A model generated the notes under the pieces. The model saw nothing but the letters and a program-made list of their open reading frames with translations, was not told the DNA's origin and ran no database searches. Shown piece after piece: positions 27,301 to 37,737 of a stretch of 64,000 bases of DNA. This DNA is from Echinostoma caproni (lineage: Eukaryota; Platyhelminthes; Trematoda; Plagiorchiida; Echinostomatidae). Every line of letters begins with the position of its first letter. Position 1 is the first letter of the stretch. The stretch is from NCBI GenBank assembly GCA_900618425.1, contig UZAN01039526.1, forward strand, positions 79,683 through 143,682. Direction: 5' to 3'. The position numbers and the translations under genes were made by a program.

Positions 27301-27411
27301 ATGCATGCTCGTACCCAGTAGTGATGAGACGGGTATTTTTGATGAAGGGGTGTACTTAAGAGCAACCTGTCACCGGTAGGGTTGTTTTTCGCTGGAATTC
27401 CTAAACTTCTG
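24330..27411 (-). mobile_element. CR1-like non-LTR retrotransposon, copy C (interrupted)
   Basis: Reading down the minus strand, the AP endonuclease starts near 27400. It has ESWPNPHVADALAFINRF near 27200, corresponding to ETWLNQNVEDALAQIDGF of copy B, and MDDFNHAS near 26890. The reverse transcriptase follows from 26339 (SKRFRPIVFTS). It is interrupted at about 25963, resumes at about 25560 (EDPLQFTY, TLDAVASF), then shows GVLHGVILSPFLFPIYISDL near 25260-25200 and the motif YAND at 25156-25167. The C terminus (KYLGVIIDTILKW, FLYGSSMVLLGNSKK, STTRSAYRLL) ends near 24519, followed by a 3' tail. Stops, frameshifts and the Asp-to-Asn change at the catalytic site make it dead. Confidence 0.85.
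25600..25963 (-). mobile_element. Penelope-like 3' fragment nested in CR1 copy C
   Basis: Between the two halves of the CR1 reverse transcriptase, the minus strand reads CVYSFTCSCGTRYIDRT. This is a Penelope-type GIY-YIG core (C-x-C-G-x2-Y-I-x-R-T). It is followed downstream in broken frames by NTLCAQKQFVQALKLPWST near 25660, resembling the conserved K-P-x-L-C-x-Q-K C-terminal block of these elements. The flanking CR1 text (ending around HLSIIL, resuming at EDPLQFTY) is contiguous in copy B (LQSLATIPHDPLQF), so this piece is an insertion of roughly 400 bases. It is 5'-truncated and contains stops. Confidence 0.7.
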
Positions 27412-27775
27412 TGGGGAAATTCGTCGTGTATATAGCACATGAAACGTGAACTAAAAAGCTAGGAAGTAAGGTCCATGGCCTGCAACAGGGTCACAAAGAT
27501 GGGCTATGCTATATCGTGTACTTGGAAAATGAAAACGTTTTGTTCCTTATCGGCCCATTTCATGCATAAAAACGGTTTGATCAGCTGCCCAGTGGCTGAG
27601 TGGATAGCATGCTTGCGTTCTGACTGTGAGGTCCTGTGTTCGATCCCCAGTTGGGTCGATGGATTCGCACAGCTGATGAGACCCAACCAGATCGAAACAG
27701 CTATCCAGTGCTTCCTAACTTTTCAGTTCACGCTTCATTTGCTACATATACGACGAATTTTCACTTTGAAATTGA
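27412..27775 (+). mobile_element. Hammerhead-SINE head-to-head composite, copy 1
   Basis: The unit has four parts. A left arm (27415-27467) is the reverse complement of the element's own tail. A linker (about 27475-27535) is shared with copy 2. A tRNA-like head carries an A box (TGGCTGAGTGGA, 27593-27604) and a B box (GTTCGATCC, 27638-27646). A hammerhead ribozyme (27661-27715) is followed by the tail (27711-27762). The A and B boxes suggest an internal RNA polymerase III promoter. The arms pair imperfectly over about 52 bases. Compared with copy 2, most of the inverted left SINE between tail and linker is deleted. It sits at the 5' edge of CR1 copy C. Confidence 0.8.
27661..27715 (+). ncRNA. 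Hammerhead ribozyme (type I), copy 1
   Basis: Catalytic core CTGATGA is at 27673-27679 and GAAA at 27694-27697. Stem II is GACC/GATC with loop CAACCA (one C-A mismatch). Stem III is ACAG/CTAT with no extra loop (one mismatch). Stem I is GCACAG (27667-27672) with CAGTGC (27706-27711), one mismatch, plus an outer GGA/TCC pairing. Cleavage is predicted after C27705. Both core strands are intact. The competing upstream GTTGGGTC (27650-27657) is complementary to GACCCAAC within stem II and could form an alternative, inactive fold. Hammerheads embedded in tRNA-related SINEs are known from schistosomes; assignment here rests on motif and covarying stems. Confidence 0.8.
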
Positions 27776-27849
27776 ATCCAATCCTTCATTACTTATGATT
27801 GCGAAATTCAAGAGAATTAAGTGTGGTCTAGTCAAATAGTGGGGTAAAC

Positions 27850-28847
27850 CCGCTACAGTGTTTTAGTAGACGTAATTCTCATCTTTTATATCGACGAACA
27901 AAGGCTATAATAATGAAGAAATGCATTCAATTTTGGTGAGGTGTGACGACCCAGATAGTGATGTGGGCTAAGGCTCAGACATCCCAAACTTTGTTTAACT
28001 CTGTATTCCACGACCAACGCTCTCTCTTTGCCCAAACTGTAACATTTCATGAGAACACTTGTTCGTCACCTACTAAAACTTGCCACTAAGCAGCGTGAGA
28101 ACTAATTTACCACCAAATATATACTCCGTCAAACACTTATTTTGGGGACATCCTACGTGAGAACTCTGGTGCAGGTGGGTAAACGGGTGTCTGGAGTGTA
28201 CAACGGACTCTTCAAGGATTGATGTTTGCTGCCTAGTGGAGAAGCAAATCCAGGATCTTAGTACCGGAAGCCACTTAAGTATGCCGGATTTGTCCTCTTC
28301 AGCTCTAAAGAGCATCAAGAAGGACCATTAAAACTGGTGGGTGGCAATTACTAGGGAAATCAAGGACTGATCAAAGACCGTTCCAACTGATACACCACAC
28401 CCAATGTCTCCGAACCACAGTTAGTGAAACAATCTGCGATTCAAGCTATTTAGAAAGGAGAACAAAGGCTTAAGCGTTAGGTGGAGTATTTCAGTGAGTA
28501 ATTTAGCAAGCCGTGCGCAAACCAGATGACTAAGGCTCCGTGGGCGGTGTCATGTGAACCTCCAACAGAAGCAGGAGTACGATATTCCTTTCTGGCTCTG
28601 GTGAAAAGAAAATGAGCAGGACCTGACGTTCTTTTTCCCAATCTTTTCAGGATGGGGAGGCGTGGTGAGCTTGTACAATCCATTACTGATTTTTTGCGTA
28701 ACACCTGATCACAAGAGCGGATTTCATCATCCTGAATTAAATCACTGATTGCTCCAATTGTTAAGAAGGTATCTCTCAAAGACTGGGCAAACCACCGTGG
28801 AATAATTTTGATCCCAATCGTCTTCTTTTTCAATCTTTTTATTTGAC
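27850..28847 (-). other. Unassigned region with two minus-strand open frames
   Basis: Two frames at 28073-28318 and 28477-28833 (minus) have protein-like composition: LKWLPVLRSWICFSTRQQ, and RSCDQVLRKKSVMDC with GKRTSGPAHFLFTRARK. Both lie upstream, in the same orientation, of the endonuclease of CR1 copy C. They could be a first-ORF or 5' portion of that or another retroelement. I recognise no domain, no zinc knuckle and no coiled coil. Confidence 0.25.
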
Positions 28848-29017
28848 TTCCTTTTATTTAGTATACAAAGATACGATTTTCAGGAAGTGGGAATCGGATA
28901 ATCAAAGGGCTGCCAGTCAACGCACAATGGGGAAAGTCAGGCGGTGTTGGTGGGATTCGAACACGTCCCCGGGGTGACAATTTGGTGACGTTACCACCGG
29001 GCCACCACCGCTCAAGA
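28848..29017 (-). mobile_element. tRNA-headed SINE, family 2, copy on minus strand
   Basis: On the minus strand from 29017 the sequence starts GCGGTGGTGGCCCGGTGGTAA (A-box region), followed by TTGTCACCCCGGGG and the B box GTTCGAATCCC. It then reads GCCTGACTTTCCCCATTGTG, and the tail CTGAAAATCGTATC leads into an A-rich end. It matches the copies at 40588 (plus) and 47870 (minus) along its whole length. It is distinct from the hammerhead SINE and contains no hammerhead core. Confidence 0.8.
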
Positions 29018-29068
29018 AATGTATGATCCGAAGATCTCCCCACTGTCAAAAACTACCACAAGTTATTA

Positions 29069-29660
29069 GCCTCCGTCAAACTTCGACGTCTGACACCGTT
29101 TAGGGAGAGAAGTATCCTTGACCAACAAGCGGAATTTCGACCAGGGCGCAGTTGTATCGCTCAAATCTTCCCGTTGCGCCAACTCCTCGAGCTACACGTA
29201 CACACCGTCGACCGACAGCTATTCGGTTCCTTGACAGTTTACCGATAAGCCATTTTGGGTTCGTTTCCTCGAAAAGGAATGCCTCAGAATTGTGTAAACC
29301 TACTGGGGTCATTCTACTCGCATACTTTGGTTGGATTAAAGGTCTACGGTGAGCTGGGTAGTACGTTAGTAACTATCAGTGTTGTTCGTTAAGGGTACCC
29401 TATTTCGCCATTCAATTTTTTCATTGACTACATACTGCACAACGCACTAAATGGTTTCCAAAATGTTGCTATTAAATAGACAGCTGCAGAAAAATCTGTG
29501 CGATCCAGCCTACGCTAACGAACTCGTTCGTCTGTTAGAATGTATGGAGGATACAAAAAGAGCGCTTGACAAACTGGCAAGTTTTGCTGCTCCGTTCAGC
29601 TTGCGTTTTGCACCTTCAAAGTACATATTGATGCTGCAAGACTGGGTGTCGTAGAGTCCC
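29069..29660 (+). mobile_element. RTE-like reverse transcriptase fragment
   Basis: An open frame from 29069 to 29248 reads LRRLTPFRERSILDQQAEF and RPGRSCIAQIFPLRQLLE, the fingers region of RTE-type reverse transcriptases (F-R-x-G-R-x-C-x-x-Q-I-F-x-L-R-Q). After a stop the frame continues with RKGMPQNCVNLLGSFYSHT, YGELGST and GYPISPFNFFIDYI. The catalytic region at 29505 onward reads DPAYANELVRLLECM, with YANE (29511-29522) in place of YADD, and ends in FAPSKYILMLQDW, the same block seen at 48210. At least two stops and loss of both catalytic Asp residues show it is dead. Confidence 0.8.
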
Positions 29661-30300
29661 GCTGTGAATCCAAATGGTCAGGAATTAGCTGAAGTTGACT
29701 GCTTTTCGTTTTGGATAGTTAATTGACCAACGACGGTGGCGCTTCAAAGGAAATAACCGCCTGTATTTCCAAGGCTGGAGCACGGGTGGAGAAAAATAAG
29801 AGCGGTCATCCTCATCCATGGTGTCTCGCAGTTGGACCATCCGGATGAATCTCAAATTTATCGGAACGACCGAAGAGAACGGCAATTGATTCAAAATCTT
29901 CTGACAATCTCAATCAGTCTTCTTCCCTGCTCATCATATTACCATGGCAACNAACGGTTCGAGGATAATGAAAGTTACCCTTGGCACTCCAGACATGGCC
30001 AAAACCGATTTGCAGTTATGGCGGGAACGAAGGAACAGAGGGCCACCGCAACTACGTGTGAGACTCATATTCAATCCCGGTCTCCAAACACCCATATCCC
30101 GAGAACCCTCCTAATACATCTGATCACTCAATGCAGGTACCAAATTCCGTCCCACAACCGTGGTCCAAAGTATCAGAGCTTCTCTGTCAAAAAACTAATG
30201 GTAGCCGGCCGCGCAGAGGCCCGCTGAGACACCACTTTTAATCCAAGCGGATTTCTACACCGACAATATTTAAACTGTTGCAATACCAATGCTTAAGGAC
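29661..30300. other. No gene recognised
   Basis: An open frame at 29832-30227 (plus) crosses an unresolved base near 29951 and has no recognisable family features. A shorter frame lies on the opposite strand at 29685-29894. Possibly more repeat debris. Confidence 0.4.
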
Positions 30301-30326
30301 TCCTCAGAAAATTTCCAGGGCTGAAT

Positions 30327-30542
30327 TTGCGTTTGATGTTAGATCCGACACATCTTAGAGGACATCCGTTCAAACTAGTGGTCTCAAAATGCCGACTGGA
30401 ATACCGGCGTCAGTCATTCGCAGTTAGAAAGTGTTCTATCCGAAACTCTCTCCCATTCCACGTCGTTTGGGCATCAAGCATTGAATCTTTCAAAGTGAGA
30501 CTCGATGAAATATTAGTACACCTTACATTCCAACATAAGTGA
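30327..30542 (+). mobile_element. C-terminal fragment of a non-LTR reverse transcriptase
   Basis: A 71-residue open frame contains LRGHPFKLV, RRQSFAVRKCSIRNSLPFHV and SSIESFKVRLDEIL. This is the pattern of the extreme C terminus of CR1/L2/Jockey-group polyproteins (R-G-D/H-x-x-K, F-x-x-R-x-x-x-x-W-N-x-L-P, S-x-x-x-F-K-x-x-L-D). The usual Trp before Asn is Arg here. No upstream domain of the same element is contiguous. Confidence 0.6.
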
Positions 30543-30730
30543 AGTTGCATGCAGCAGTGGAAGGATCCCGTATCATGTGACGTTTTACACAAGGAATTGT
30601 ATGTATCACTGTCTTTTACCCAAAAAAGGAACCTATGGGACGAGAAAAGCATGAACTTATGAGTTATTCCCATAATAAATCTTTGATATTTGATCTTTTG
30701 GCGTGCGCACCTGTAATGACGTTAGACGTT

Positions 30731-30892
30731 CAACTGAAGTTGAAAAATCGCGTATACTCCGTCCCACCTGGGACAGACTACGTGTACATCGATTGTTGAA
30801 AACCACTAGGTGCCACGTGAAAAATTCTCACAACCGTAAAGCAGAACTGATAACACAGTCGCTCGATATACGCGACTTTTCAACTTCAGTTG
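30731..30892. mobile_element. Small MITE-like element with 26-bp inverted ends
   Basis: The 26 bases at 30731-30756 (beginning CAACTGAAGTTG, ending CGCGTATA) are the reverse complement of 30867-30892 with a single mismatch. The 110-base interior has no open frame and contains a short GTCCCA/TGGGAC hairpin. Terminal inverted repeats around a non-coding centre suggest a non-autonomous DNA transposon. No target-site duplication is evident. Confidence 0.6.
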
Positions 30893-30913
30893 GGTTAATT
30901 ACCTTGAAGTAGG

Positions 30914-31190
30914 CCGTCAGGTGCTAAGGAATGCACCGAACACGAACTCGCTAGCGCGTCGAATTCATCTCAGTTGGCCCTGTTGGTTTCGACACATTTT
31001 GCGCATGTCTAAGGGTCACCTACCGCATCGTGTCTTATTCTCAGTGGCCGCTGTAGACTGGAGAAAGTCACAGGGACGACAACAGATGGCGTAGGGACAA
31101 GGCATGAAGAAGTGGAGAGAGCGATTAGGAAGAGTAGGTGTCTCCCGTTTTCCGGGTTTGGATCCAAAAGACTCCTCAACTGGCTGATTG
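30914..31190 (+). mobile_element. RTE-like element, C-terminal fragment
   Basis: The plus frame reads RRIHLSWPCWFRHILRMSKG and then HLPHRVLFSV. It corresponds to LHRLRWLGHVLRMSPNRLPR of the copy at 61.1 kb, and continues with WRKSQGRQQM, a stop, and GMKKWRERLGRVGVSRFPG. This is the conserved C-terminal region after the reverse transcriptase in RTE-type proteins. It is related to but divergent from the copies at 48.6 and 61.1 kb. Confidence 0.7.
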
Positions 31191-31934
31191 GAGATCCTGA
31201 AGCCCGTGGTAACAAACAGACAGCACTGTTCATCTTGCTGTCAATTGATATCGAACGAAAATGCTTGAAAACGTGTGTATGCGTAGTTGGACTGTGTACT
31301 CGTTGTGTCAATCATCAATGTTTGCTTTCTGAAGTTTGCCTTTCTTGTCAATGATCACCATGGACTCCTGTCTGCATTGTATCAGCTTTTGTTGCAAGTC
31401 TGGATTAAAAGCTTGTTTGCAAAAGTCAAATCGGGTTTTCGAAAATAAGTTCGGATTAAATCAATAGAAATCTGCTGATTATTTGCTTTATCAATTATAA
31501 AATATTCTACAATGCTACCTATTTTGTCTGTTTATCGAGTGATAGAATCGTGTGTTTAGGAAACAATATTGAAGGATTTGTTTGGAAGTTCGAAAACAGT
31601 CAGTTTAACTAAGAGCACAGTTTTAGGCTACGAATTATCTTTTCAATTCTACGTTTCACCAAATGTATCAAATCAATTCAGGTTTGAATGGGAGGTGTTT
31701 GGAATAAGAGCTCTCATCATATCACTGAATACAATCTATTGATGAGGTCAAACAAAGAGAAAATACTATTTCCTTTGCTTCCCGAGTACAGAATTGAGCG
31801 GATGGATTGAGCATTATTATTAGATAATCAGTCATGGTCGATACTAGATTTTGAAAAATAGACAAAAACAATGATGTAGCAACAGTGTTATTCGTCCGCA
31901 CTGCGTGACAATACTGGAAGAAATAGCATTCTTT

Positions 31935-34850
31935 CATTGACCCGGCTGCGCGCGCTCCTCGATTGGCTGCGCTACGTTTTATGTGCTCGTCGTCTCACTG
32001 GATTTTATGGTTATGTCGATGTTAAACATGTTCCGGACTCATACGTACTCTCGTCACGATATGCTCAGATTAAAATCTGTCAATTCTGTGCCTCTTACAA
32101 ACAATATGCTTGGAGAATATGGCAATCAGGCTTAGATCAAGAAGCGCAAACGTACTGGATGGCAGTGTGCGCTTAATAGCACCTCTCCTGCGAAGATGGC
32201 CGTGCCGCCATTGGTCAACGTTCACTCTCTCGTCACAAAGATCCCGGATTCAACTTCCTCATTGAACACACGCATCCTTTCCAACACGTGTCGTAGCATA
32301 CAAGAAACCTGGTTAAATCAAAACGTTGAGGATGCTCTCGCGCAGATAGATGGCTTCGACTGTTACCGGCAGGACAGACAACTGGAGGTGGTGTGGCAAC
32401 GTACACCAACACTTCTTGGTGTGACAAGTCTGAAGTGGGTTTTAGTTATTCAGAAAAATCCATTAACTGATTATCCGTTCGATGTTATCCCAGATTTTCC
32501 CGATATAAAAGTACGATTATTACTAATGTGTATATACCTCGTTCGTGCTCCCAATCAGATATATGTTCTTTTTTAGATCATACCATCCCGTTTTTGGTTC
32601 CAATATTAGATGAAAACCTTCATTTGGCTGTTGGTGACTTCAACCATGCAAGTATTTCCCCTACTTTCTTTTGATTTGTCTGAGTTGTCTCATTCTCCTA
32701 CCAGAGGCAGCTCTATACTTGACCGGGTAATCACAAACCACCTTACTTTGTTTTCTCTCAAACTAATGGCCCCAGTCACTACCAGTGATCATTGTATTCT
32801 CCTCTCAAGACCAAAGATATACCCCCGCTATGCGTATCCAACATTCATACGATCAAACCAGATAAGGTTTCATCTCTGCAACTTTACATCAACCCGCATT
32901 TTTCTTCTCTGTCGTTCCATAACGGTTGCCTAATCATCGTTCGCTTCTTGTTCATCACTTCTCAACTGTGTCAGTCTTTTCACCGAAAAGATTCAATCGA
33001 TTTTCGATTTTTGCTGTTCCATGGAAACGCTGTTTGTTTGCAACGGCAAAATTGTATCTCTTCGCTTAAACTCACTACGAAGGCAAAGGGAACGATCCTA
33101 TAAATCTTACCTTCCATCTGCTGTAAAGTACTATTGTAACTTAATTAAGGCTGAGATTACACGTTCAAACAAGACGTTCGCTGCTCAAATCCTGTAGACG
33201 AAGAACACAAGGCTTCTGTGGCAAGGAATTCGTCTTCTCTGCGGACAAACAGGAAAAAAGTGAACAATGATGTTACTGTAGATAGCCTTAACGTTGCATT
33301 TCTTTATCCGTCTAACGATAACTAGATACGCTCTTTCCCATGTAAGGTTTCCAATTCTGCTCTGTTCTCTTTTTCTAATGATGAAATTCTTAAGCTTCTA
33401 CGTCCCTTCAAACCATCGTCATCTGCGGGCCCTTATGGTCTTTCTCCATTTTTTCTCAAGTTTGGAGCAGCCCCTCTAACCAGTGTGATGACATACCGCA
33501 TCAACGAGTCTCTTTCTGCACAGATGATCCCCGATTCCTGGCTATCAGTGACCATAATACCTGTCCCAAAGACCTCATCCTCAACCGTTCTAGCAAAACG
33601 TTTTCGTCCCATCGCATTGACGTCTGTAGTTCTAAAGTTGATTGAGAAAGCCATCCTGAGTCGCTTGCAGTCACTTGCCACCATTCCCCATGATCCCCTT
33701 CAGTTCGCGTGTAAACCCAACAGATCCATTTTGGATGCTGTGTCCACTCTGTTCCATTTTATTAGTAAGTCATTGAACAGCGCTGCCAAATCTATTTGTT
33801 GCGTTTTTGTCGATTATTCGTCTACTTTTGATTCCGTATCCGGGTTATCCCTCCTTTTTGGACTTCAGTCTTTTGGTACCCCGAGATAGCTGTTTTCATG
33901 AATTTCTGATTATTTCACTGAAAGAACCCAGCGCACAAATCTGGGCAGGAATACCTCAAGTCCTCTAGTCAATAATTCTGGAGTGCTTCAAGGTGCTGTC
34001 CTCTCCCCGTATCTATTCTCTGCTTTCATTAGTGATCTTTCAGTTCCACACCCTGCTCATATCCCAAAGTATGCTAACGATGTCGTTTCATGTCAGACCG
34101 TTTCTTCTTCTTCAGAATTTTCTTCTTCCTTTACTGAAAATCTTTCCCGATTGTAACAGTTTTCAAACCAGTCTGGCTTTAATCTTAACACATTCAAGAG
34201 CTGGGAGTGCATTTTTAGTTCTTCTCGCTCTACATTCCCCAACAGACTCTGTAACCCTTAATTGTAATCTTTTGTCTGGAGTGACCTCAGCCAAATATCC
34301 GGGTGTTACTATCGATAATAATCTTCGCTGGTCGACACACATTCAGAACTGTATGGAAAAACTTCGGCACCTCTCCTTTCAGCTCCGAAAGCTCAGACAA
34401 TTTCGCACTCCCCAGCAAGTTTTGTTCTCTATTGTTAAATAATACGTTCTCCCTATTTTACTTTACTGCTCCCCTGTAGTGTTTCTCGGTCTATTGAAAC
34501 AAGATTTAGAACTGTCCATCGTGGATTACTGCTAACAAGTCATGCATCTTTAATTTCTGCCGAGTCATTAATCACAGAATTTATTAATGGCCATATGAAG
34601 TCAATACGATTCTAAACGATCCCTCCCATCCTTTGCATTTTGACTTATCTTCTTGTCGCTCCCACTCGATCAATCGTTGCTCTTATCGGTATCTACCCTC
34701 CCGAATAAACATTTATAAAAGCTCCACTGTGCCTTATGTGGCTGGCATCTTGAACAACAAGGAACGAGTTATAAATGAAATACATCAATCTTTAATTGAA
34801 TGAATCAAACTTTAGCGACATTCATTTTTTTGCACAGCACTCTATTGAAT
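31935..34850 (+). mobile_element. CR1-like non-LTR retrotransposon, copy B (near full length, broken)
   Basis: This is the longest copy of the family. An AP endonuclease occupies 32210-32815, with NVHSLVTKIP, IQETWLNQNVEDALAQIDGF (catalytic Glu), VGDFNHAS and TSDHCILLSRP (S-D-H). The reverse transcriptase spans about 33380-34200: AKRFRPIALTSVVLKLIEKA, PHDPLQFACKPNRSILDAVS, CVFVDYSSTFDS and GVLQGAVLSPYLFSAFISDL. The catalytic motif is YAND at 34070-34081. The C-terminal region runs to about 34790. A 79-residue open frame at 31937-32176 precedes the endonuclease. Several frameshifts and stops, plus Asp-to-Asn at the catalytic site, show it is inactive. Confidence 0.85.
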
Positions 34851-36795
34851 TTGCTTATACTCCTATATTTTCCCCGGTGTGACGACCAGTGTACAATTTT
34901 TAACTGAAATGTAAGCATATCTCAGCTTGCAAAAGTTATACAAGTACACATACAAATACCAATGGTTGATATTAACTGCCAAACCAAGTGATTCCCCGCA
35001 AAATATTGTATGTACATATAGACCGGCATTTTTTGCTTTGCTTAGGAACGAACCATTAAGAATATCCGTACCAACCACAATGCGAGTGGTAAAATAACTT
35101 CGGCAATTAACTTCATTGCGATTTCGGAACCCATCGCATACAGTCATTTAAGGATTGTGCAGTTCTCTGTTTTGTGTGAACACAGTCGTTTCAAGCTGCA
35201 TCCAGATTTACGACTCCGTAGAGCAGTTGAAACAAACACACAAGATGTGGACAGCTCCATTAATAGAGTAAATGCTTTCGCACGAACGGAATCTGAATCA
35301 ATACTCTGGACGTGTACTGCGACGTCCATGGGAGCTTTGATTACTCGCCCCTGTCAGTCTGTGACAGAGCCATTACATACTCTACTGCCTTTCAACTGTT
35401 TGCTAGTTGGAGTGAATTACACAACCGTAACTGAATTTCAATCAAAAGGAAGCACTAACATCCCAAAATTCAGTGCATCGCTTTAACACATGAAGCATGA
35501 TTCGTCTTTAATCCACGTTCTCTTTTAACGGCCATATTAAAATTCTAATTTCACAGAGGTTTCAGTTACCTAAGCTTAGTTTCGAAACGGAAATGTAAAA
35601 AAAACGATCGAAATATGTTATCTAAAGAGTGTCAAAGTAGGAAGTAGGAGTTTCACTGCTGAATAAATGTTTTTAGCCGGTTGTCGTAAGTTTATTCATG
35701 TTGATAAACAAACTGTTGCCGAAATTCTACCTCTTTACTCACTGATTTTACTGATAAATCAGAATTTTGTCCCATTCTCGAACAGTACAAATGAGATAGT
35801 TGGGAGAAAATTCGATTTCACTGGATCTACGTGGAGTACAAATACGACCTAAAACGTGAGCAGTCACCCGTGTTCCGATAGTCTCTCACTTTATTACTAT
35901 CGATCTTCTCCACAATTGTTCTCGTTCGTGAGCATCACTTTTTGTCAATAAAGTACACTCGCAAACAGGCCAGAGCAGTATCAACTGAATATGAGCGTAG
36001 AGATTGATTGCTCGCTTTTGACCTGATTCCCATTATCTAACGAAGAAAGTTCACACGTTCGCTCGCAGATTGTTCTCAAGTTACGCGATGGTGATTGCTG
36101 CACAATTTCCCTACATGAACAGATTGGGGCCGGTGTGAGGAGAATGGATCGCATCGAACGTGCACTGACAGAAATCAACGGATGTGAGTCGACACTGTAA
36201 AGACAAGCGATGTGAATCAGTGAGTCGAGCTCAAACTGCAAACGCACATTCGAATAATCATTTCGAACAAGGAAGCATGCGAGCTGAAATAAATTCAATT
36301 TTACAATTTATCATCAAATTTCACTTGCTAACTTAATCGTACTCTGTAAACAAATCAGATTACATAGCTCCCTTGTCCACTCCCCTGTACTAATAACTTA
36401 TTTCAACTCGTAGGTTTCTTTGGATGACATGATTGTACAAATGTGTACAAACAGCCGAAACTGATGGTAAATGTCTACCTTAGTCACATGAATCCTCTTC
36501 TGTTAAGGAAATGGACAAAGGGACAAGGATATGTCACAAAAATTGAATACCCAACGTGTTCTAAACTGTTTTTTTAAATTGAAATACAGATTGATTGGAG
36601 AATGGTAGGGCCTTCTAGAAGTTTGAGCTACAAGATAGAAGGTAAAATCTTGATCGGGTGGGGCGGACCTAAGAACTACTGTTCACGGACAAACCTAACA
36701 GAGTTGTAGGAAATCCCTGTTATGTCTTGTATTAAGACAATATGATCGATACGTGCTCCTCTTTGTCTAGGCCTCAACAACTGGAGAAAGAACAC
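34851..36795. other. Non-coding stretch, no gene recognised
   Basis: Short opposing frames at 34863-35486 and 35981-36298 have no recognisable features. No RNA gene or repeat is supported here. Confidence 0.5.
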
Positions 36796-37060
36796 TGTTG
36801 AGAAACGACAGTCAGTGTGTATTCTTGATCACAAAACAACCAGCAAATATGTGTGATCAATCGGGCGTACGCGAACAGACGTGGTGATACGCCAATCAGA
36901 TCGTGACCTTGGCACTCAGGTTGATCGATCGGATGACAGCTATTTGATTCACCTTATTCATCCTATCAGGAGTCGATTCGGCTTGGGCGTCACGAGCGCA
37001 CTTGTAGTGTGACGCACGTCGCTGCGTGGCAGGACGGATTTTGTGCGCTCCGTCCCAACA
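36796..37060 (-). repeat. Candidate 3' LTR of the Gypsy-like element
   Basis: On the minus strand a purine run AAAGGGGAGG (37070-37061), a typical polypurine tract, is followed directly by TGTTGGGACG at 37060, a plausible LTR start. A candidate end TCTCAACA falls at 36796, giving a 265-base LTR with short imperfect inverted ends. The element has no 5' LTR in this window, so the boundary cannot be confirmed by comparison. Confidence 0.45.
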
Positions 37061-37148
37061 CCTCCCCTTTTGAGATGTACGTTCGCAGTTTGGGGTTGAT
37101 TTGCAGTCTTGTGGTTTGCGTCCGTTTTCTGCTTGTACGTCGGCTTGG

Positions 37149-37737
37149 NNNNNNNNNNNNNNNNNNNNNNNNNNNNNNNNNNNNNNNNNNNNNNNNNNNN
37201 NNNNNNNNNNNNNNNNNNNNNNNNNNNNNNNNNNNNNNNNNNNNNNNNNNNNNNNNNNNNNNNNNNNNNNNNNNNNNNNNNNNNNNNNNNNNNNNNNNNN
37301 NNNNNNNNNNNNNNNNNNNNNNNNNNNNNNNNNNNNNNNNNNNNNNNNNNNNNNNNNNNNNNNNNNNNNNNNNNNNNNNNNNNNNNNNNNNNNNNNNNNN
37401 NNNNNNNNNNNNNNNNNNNNNNNNNNNNNNNNNNNNNNNNNNNNNNNNNNNNNNNNNNNNNNNNNNNNNNNNNNNNNNNNNNNNNNNNNNNNNNNNNNNN
37501 NNNNNNNNNNNNNNNNNNNNNNNNNNNNNNNNNNNNNNNNNNNNNNNNNNNNNNNNNNNNNNNNNNNNNNNNNNNNNNNNNNNNNNNNNNNNNNNNNNNN
37601 NNNNNNNNNNNNNNNNNNNNNNNNNNNNNNNNNNNNNNNNNNNNNNNNNNNNNNNNNNNNNNNNNNNNNNNNNNNNNNNNNNNNNNNNNNNNNNNNNNNN
37701 NNNNNNNNNNNNNNNNNNNNNNNNNNNNNNNNNNNNN
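37149..37737. other. Assembly gap (589 N)
   Basis: A run of 589 unresolved bases lies between the integrase C terminus and the polypurine tract of the Gypsy-like element. Any open frame crossing it is an artefact of reading N as sense. Confidence 1.

Noticed and set aside
27593..27646. A functional tRNA gene
   Set aside because: A and B boxes are present, but no complete cloverleaf with acceptor stem is seen, and the same sequence recurs as a repeat; it is a SINE head. The same applies to SINE families 2 and 3.
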